Shown piece after piece: positions 58,817-64,000 of a stretch of DNA of 64,000 nucleotides (position 1 is the stretch's first letter; every line of letters begins with the position of its first letter). Source of the DNA: Nematostella vectensis (taxonomy: Eukaryota > Cnidaria > Anthozoa > Actiniaria > Edwardsiidae); the NCBI RefSeq assembly GCF_932526225.1, contig NC_064040.1, positions 374,001 through 438,000 on the forward strand. The letters are read 5' to 3'. Under the pieces are notes generated by a model. The model saw nothing but the letters and a program-made list of their open reading frames with translations. It was not told where the DNA came from and made no database searches. A program made the translations under genes and the position numbers.

Positions 58817-61800
58817 TAGGCTATCAGCGGGAATCGAACCCGGGTCGTTGCGTTAGTAGTCAAGTGCCCGCAACGAAAGACTAACGTGGCATTGCTGAAG
58901 GGAATCGTAATGAAAATTACTTTTAATACTATTGGTATCGTAAACTATCCCAAGCAAAGTCAACATCGGACTGGAGGTTACATTCGGGAAAAGCTTCAGG
59001 GTTACATTCGGGAATTTGTTTTACGAGTGTAACCTCCAAAAGGTTACAATCAATATTTTTTTTTTTTCGAATGTAAATTCCAAAAAGTAACATTAGGAAA
59101 AATAAAACAGTATACTCAGAAAAAAAGGTATATCAATCTATCGAGCGCTATGCTCTATGTTAGAATCTACTTAATCAAGTTATCCAAGGAATCTAGTTAG
59201 TTCTTGTGCGCATAAAATATGTACAGGATCCTGAACAAAGCATGAGCACATCAAAGATGCTGAGAGTACATAAAAATGTCCCTATACCTTCTTTTTATGT
59301 CATGACACACCAAGAACAGTATAATTAAGTATCGATATTTAAAAAAAAAAATAAAGAAAAAAAAAATAGGCTATCAGCGGGAATCGAACCCGGGTCGCTG
59401 CGGTAGTAGTCAAGTGCCCGCAACGAAAGACTAACGTGGCATTGCTGAAGGGAATTGTAATGAAAATTACTTTTAATACTATTGGTATCGTAAACTATCC
59501 CAAGCAAAGTCACCATCGGACTGGAGGTTACATTCGGGAAAAGCTTTAGGGTTACATTCGGGAATTTGTTTTACGAGTGTAACCTCCAAAAGGTTACAAT
59601 CGATAATTTTTTTTCCGAATGTAAATTCCAAAAAGTAACATTAGGAAAAATAAAACAGTATACTCGGAAAAAAAGGTATATCAATCTATCGAGCGCTATG
59701 CTCTATGTTAGAATCTACTTAATCAAGTTATCCAAGGAATCTAGTTAGTTCTTGTGTGCATAAAATATGTACAGGATCCTGAACAAAGCATGAGCAGATC
59801 AAAGATGCTGAGAGTACATCAAAATGTCCCTATACCTTCTTTTTATGTCATGACACACCAAGAACAGTATAATTAAGTATCGATATTTAAAAAAAAAATA
59901 AAGAAAAAATAATAGGCTATCAGCGGGAATCGAACCCGGGTCGCTGCGTTAGTAGTCAAGTGCCCGCAACGAAAGACTAACGTGGCATTGCTGAAGGGAA
60001 TCGTAATGAAAATTACTTTTAATACTATTGGTATCGTAAACTATCCCAAGCAAAGTCAACATCGGACTGGAGGTTACATTCGGGAAAAGCTTCAGGGTTA
60101 CATTCGGGAATTTGTTTTACGAGTGTAACCTCCAAAATGTTACAATCAATATTTTTTTTTTTTCGAATGTAAATTCCAAAAAGTAACATTAGGAAAAATA
60201 AAACAGTATACTCAGAAAAAAAGGTATATCAATCTATCGAGCGCTATGCTCTATGTTAGAATCTACTTAATCAAGTTATCCAAGGAATCTAGTTAGTTCT
60301 TGTGCGCATAAAATATGTACAGGATCCTGAACAAAGCATGAGCACATCAAAGATGCTGAGAGTACATAAAAATGTCCCTATACCTTCTTTTTATGTCATG
60401 ACACACCAAGAACAGTATAATTAAGTATCGATATTTAAAAAAAAAAATAAAGAAAAAAAAAATAGGCTATCAGCGGGAATCGAACCCGGGTCGCTGCGGT
60501 AGTAGTCAAGTGCCCGCAACGAAAGACTAACGTGGCATTGCTGAAGGGAATTGTAATGAAAATTACTTTTAATACTATTGGTATCGTAAACTATCCCAAG
60601 CAAAGTCAACATCGGACTGGAGGTTACATTCGTGAAAAGCTTCAGGGTTACATTCGGGAATTTGTTTTACGAGTGTAACCTCCAAAAGGTTACAATCAAT
60701 ATTTTTTTTTTTTCGAATGTAAATTCCAAAAAGTAACATTAGGAAAAATAAAACAGTATACTCAGAAAAAAAGGTATATCAATCTATCGAGCGCTATGCT
60801 CTATGTTAGAATCTACTTAATCAAGTTATCCAAGGAATCTAGTTAGTTCTTGTGCGCATAAAATATGTACAGGATCCTGAACAAAGCATGAGCACATCAA
60901 AGATGCTGAGAGTACATAAAAATGTCCCTATACCTTCTTTTTATGTCATGACACACCAAGAACAGTATAATTAAGTATCGATATTTAAAAAAAAAAATAA
61001 AGAAAAAAAAAATAGGCTATCAGCGGGAATCGAACCCGGGTCGCTGCGGTAGTAGTCAAGTGCCCGCAACGAAAGACTAACGTGGCATTGCTGAAGGGAA
61101 TTGTAATGAAAATTACTTTTAATACTATTGGTATCGTAAACTATCCCAAGCAAAGTCACCATCGGACTGGAGGTTACATTCGGGAAAAGCTTTAGGGTTA
61201 CATTCGGGAATTTGTTTTACGAGTGTAACCTCCAAAAGGTTACAATCGATAATTTTTTTTCCGAATGTAAATTCCAAAAAGTAACATTAGGAAAAATAAA
61301 ACAGTATACTCGGAAAAAAAGGTATATCAATCTATCGAGCGCTATGCTCTATGTTAGAATCTACTTAATCAAGTTATCCAAGGAATCTAGTTAGTTCTTG
61401 TGTGCATAAAATATGTACAGGATCCTGAACAAAGCATGAGCAGATCAAAGATGCTGAGAGTACATCAAAATGTCCCTATACCTTCTTTTTATGTCATGAC
61501 ACACCAAGAACAGTATAATTAAGTATCGATATTTAAAAAAAAAAATAAAGAAAAAATAATAGGCTATCAGCGGGAATCGAACCCGGGTCGCTGCGTTAGT
61601 AGTCAAGTGCCCGCAACGAAAGACTAACGTTGCATTGCTGAAGGGAATTGTAATGAAAATTACTTTTAATACTATTGGTATCGTAAACTATCCCAAGCAA
61701 AGTCACCATCGGACTGGAGGTTACATTCGGGAAAAGCTTCAGGGTTACATTCGGGAATTTGTTTTACGAGTGTAACCTCCAAAAGGTTACAATCGATAAT

Positions 61801-64000
61801 TTTTTTTCCGAATGTAAATTCCAAAAAGTAACATTAGGAAAAATAAAACAGTATACTCGGAAAAAAAGGTATATCAATCTATCGAGCGCTATGCTCTATG
61901 TTAGAATCTACTTAATCAAGTTATCCAAGGAATCTAGTTAGTTCTTGTGTGCATAAAATATGTACAGGATCCTGAACAAAGCATGAGCACATCAAAGATG
62001 CTGAGAGTACATCAAAATGTCCCTATACCTTCTTTTTATGTCATGACACACCAAGAACAGTATAATTAAGTATCGATATTTAAAAAAAAAAATAAAGAAA
62101 CAAAAATAGGCTATCAGCGGTAATGTAACCCGGGTCGCTGCGTTAGTAGTCAAGTGTCCGCAACGAAAGACTAACGTGGCATTGCTGAAGGGAATTGTAA
62201 TGAAAATTACTTTTAATACTATTGGTATCGTAAACTATCCCAAGAAAAGTCACCATCGGACTGGAGGTTACATTCGGGAAAAGCTTCAGGGTTACATTCG
62301 GGAATTTGTTTTACGAGTGTAACCTCCAAAAGGTTACAATCGATAATTTTTTTTCGGAATGTAAATTCCAAAAAGTAACATTAGGAAAAATAAAACAGTA
62401 TACTCGGAAAAAAGGTATATCAATCTATCGAGCGCTATGCTCTATGTTAGAATCTACTTAATCAAGTTATCCAAGAAATCTAGTTAGTTCTTGTGTGCAT
62501 AAAATATGTGCAGGATCCTGAACAAAGCATGAGCACATCAAAGATGCTGAGAGTACATAAAAATGAACCCTATACCTTCTTTTTATGTCATGACACACCA
62601 AGAACAGTATAATTAAGTATCGATATTTAAAAAAAAAATAAAGAAAAAAAATAGGCTATCAGCGGGAATCGAACCCGGGTAGCTGCGTTAGTAGTCAAGT
62701 GCCCGCAACGAAAGACTAACGTGGCATTGCTGAAGGGAATTGTAATGAAAATTACTTTTAATACTATTTGTATCATAAACTATACCAAGCAAAGTCACCA
62801 TCAGACTGGAGGTTACATTCGGGAAAAGCTTCAGGGTTACATTCGGGACTTTGTTTTACAAGTGTAACCTCCAAAAGGTTACAATCGATAATTTTTTTTC
62901 CGAATGTAAATTCCAAAAAGTAACATTAGGAAAAGAAAACAGTATACTCGGTAAAAAAGGTATATCAATCTATCGAGCGCTATGCTCTATGTTAGAATCT
63001 ACTTAATCAAGTTATCCAAGGAATCTAGTTAGTTCTTGTGTGCATAAAATATGTACAGGATCCTGAACAAAGTATGAGCACATCAAAGATGCTGAGAGTA
63101 CATAAAAATGTCCCTATACCTTCTTTTTATGTCATGACACACCAAGAACAGTATAAATAAGTATCGATATTTAAAAAAAAATAAAGAAAAAAAATAGGCT
63201 ATCAGCGGGAACCGAACCCGGGTGGCTGCGGTAGTAGTCAAGTGCCCGCAACGAAAGACTAACGTGGCATTGCTGAAGGGAATTGTAATGAAAATTACTG
63301 TTAATACTATTTGTATCGTAAACTATCCCAAGCAAAGTCACCATCGGACTGGAGGTTACATTCGGGAAAAGCTTCAGGGTTACATTCGGAATTTGTTTTA
63401 CGAGTGTAACCTCCAAAAGGTTACAATCAATATTTTTTTTCCGAATGTAAATTCCAAAAAGTAACATTAGGAAAAATAAAACAGTATACTCGGAAAAAAA
63501 GGTATATCAATCTATCGAGCGCTATGCTCTATGTTAGAATCTACTTAATCAAGTTATCCAAGGAATCTAGTTAGTTCTTGTGTGCATAAAATATGTACAG
63601 GATCCTGAACAAAGCATGAGCACATCAAAGATGCTGAGAGTACATAAAGATGTCCCTATACCTTCTTTTTATGTCATGACACACCAAGAACAGTATAATT
63701 AAGTATCGATATTTAAAAAAACATAATAAAGAAAAAAAAAATAGGCTATCAGTGGGAATCGAACCCGGGTCGCTGCGTTAGTAGTCAAGTGCCCGCAGCG
63801 AAAGACTAACGTGGCATTGCTGAAGGGAATGGTAATGAAAATTACTTTTAATACTATTGGTATCGTAAACTTTCCCAAGCAAAGTCACCATCGGACTGGA
63901 GGTTACATTCGGGAAATGCTTCAGGGTTACATTCGGGAATTTGTTTTACGAGTGTAACCTCCAAAAGGTTACAATCGATAATTTTTTTTTCGAATGTAAA

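Larger units (their letters stand above)
1..64000. repeat. Tandem satellite array, ~547-bp monomer, ~117 copies
   Basis: The entire window is a head-to-tail tandem repeat with all units in the same orientation. The palindrome CAGGATCCTG occurs 116 times. The spacing of GGATCC ranges from 542 to 572 bp (mean about 547 bp over 113 intervals), except for 727 bp (41,846 to 42,573) and 728 bp (54,097 to 54,825). No interval suggests a lost landmark. Monomers differ from one another by scattered substitutions and by A-tract length. HOR counterparts are almost identical. Every stretch longer than 300 bases without another entry is ordinary satellite monomer. The composition is roughly two-thirds A+T by eye. 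I see no open reading frame of gene length, no inserted element and no array edge, so the true array extends beyond both ends of the window. Repetition is seen directly; assignment to eukaryotic satellite DNA is inference from architecture. Confidence 0.98.
54428..64000 (+). repeat. Higher-order repeat B2 (17 monomers, runs off window)
   Basis: GGATCC starts: 54825, 55397, 55945, 56494, 57042, 57588, 58131, 58677, 59226, 59774, 60322, 60872, 61420, 61967, 62513, 63058, 63600. These follow B1 at an offset of 12,252-12,253. Even unusual features recur, such as the 25-A pure tract and the truncated first monomer. I found only isolated differences from B1: a CpG in B2 (59,931-59,932) that is CA in B1 (47,679-47,680), T at 60,633 versus G at 48,381, and T at 62,121 versus G at 49,868. 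The window ends inside the copy equivalent to about 51,748. Confidence 0.92.

Noticed and set aside
1-64000. CRISPR array, given regular repetition
   Set aside because: Units of ~547 bp with no unique spacers between short repeats. The whole unit repeats.
1-64000. Tandem 5S rRNA, snRNA or spliced-leader gene cluster
   Set aside because: I see no 5S internal control region, no Sm site with snRNA-like flanks and no recognisable spliced-leader exon. Only the tRNA-like B box is identifiable.

Overview
The whole 64 kb window is one uninterrupted head-to-tail satellite DNA array. A unit averaging about 547 bp repeats from the first base to the last. I located 116 copies of a fixed internal landmark, the BamHI-containing palindrome CAGGATCCTG. 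Successive copies are 542-572 bp apart, apart from two short-circuited intervals of 727 and 728 bp. I see no protein-coding gene, no rRNA, no CRISPR array, no transposase and no non-satellite DNA. The A+T-rich composition, the tRNA-derived module and the nested higher-order repeat (HOR) structure point to a eukaryotic heterochromatic array (pericentromeric, centromeric or subtelomeric). The sequence does not let me name the species.

Each monomer, read on the + strand from the BamHI palindrome, holds: (1) nested inverted repeats around the palindrome; (2) about 70 bp of ordinary AT-rich sequence; (3) an A-rich tract with internal TAAAG interruptions; (4) a 72-bp decayed tRNA gene on the minus strand, with a perfect B box (GGTTCGATTCC), an eroded A box at tRNA-like spacing and an anticodon loop CTACTAA; (5) about 85 bp of AT-rich sequence; (6) a 65-bp foldback built from GGTTACATTCGG-like subrepeats around a HindIII site; (7) an AT-rich segment ending in the small hairpin GAGCGCTATGCTC. 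On the minus strand the A-rich tract is a T-run directly after the tRNA-like 3' end, so each monomer has the layout of a short Pol III unit: internal promoter, then terminator.

Above the monomer there are two families of higher-order repeat. Family A: A1 (312-13,440; 24 monomers, 13,129 bp), A2 (13,441-28,750; 28 monomers, 15,310 bp) and A3 (28,751 to about 40,966; 23 monomers). A short transition follows (40,967-42,175). Family B: B1 (42,176-54,427; 22 monomers, 12,252 bp) and B2 (54,428 to the window end, incomplete). A and B share a segment of about 3.7 kb (A1 about 9,750-13,400 = B1 about 42,180-45,880). Inside the HORs are 4- and 5-monomer duplications whose exchange points can be bracketed to tens of bases. 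HOR copies keep the same landmark spacing, including A-tract lengths, over many kilobases. That indicates very recent amplification or, less likely, an assembly effect.

The short reading frames in the window (60-113 codons, many opening on TTG or GTG) recur only because the satellite recurs. I do not regard them as genes. The point most worth following up is whether the tRNA-derived module is transcribed or bound by TFIIIC, and whether it helped the array spread or gives it a chromatin function.
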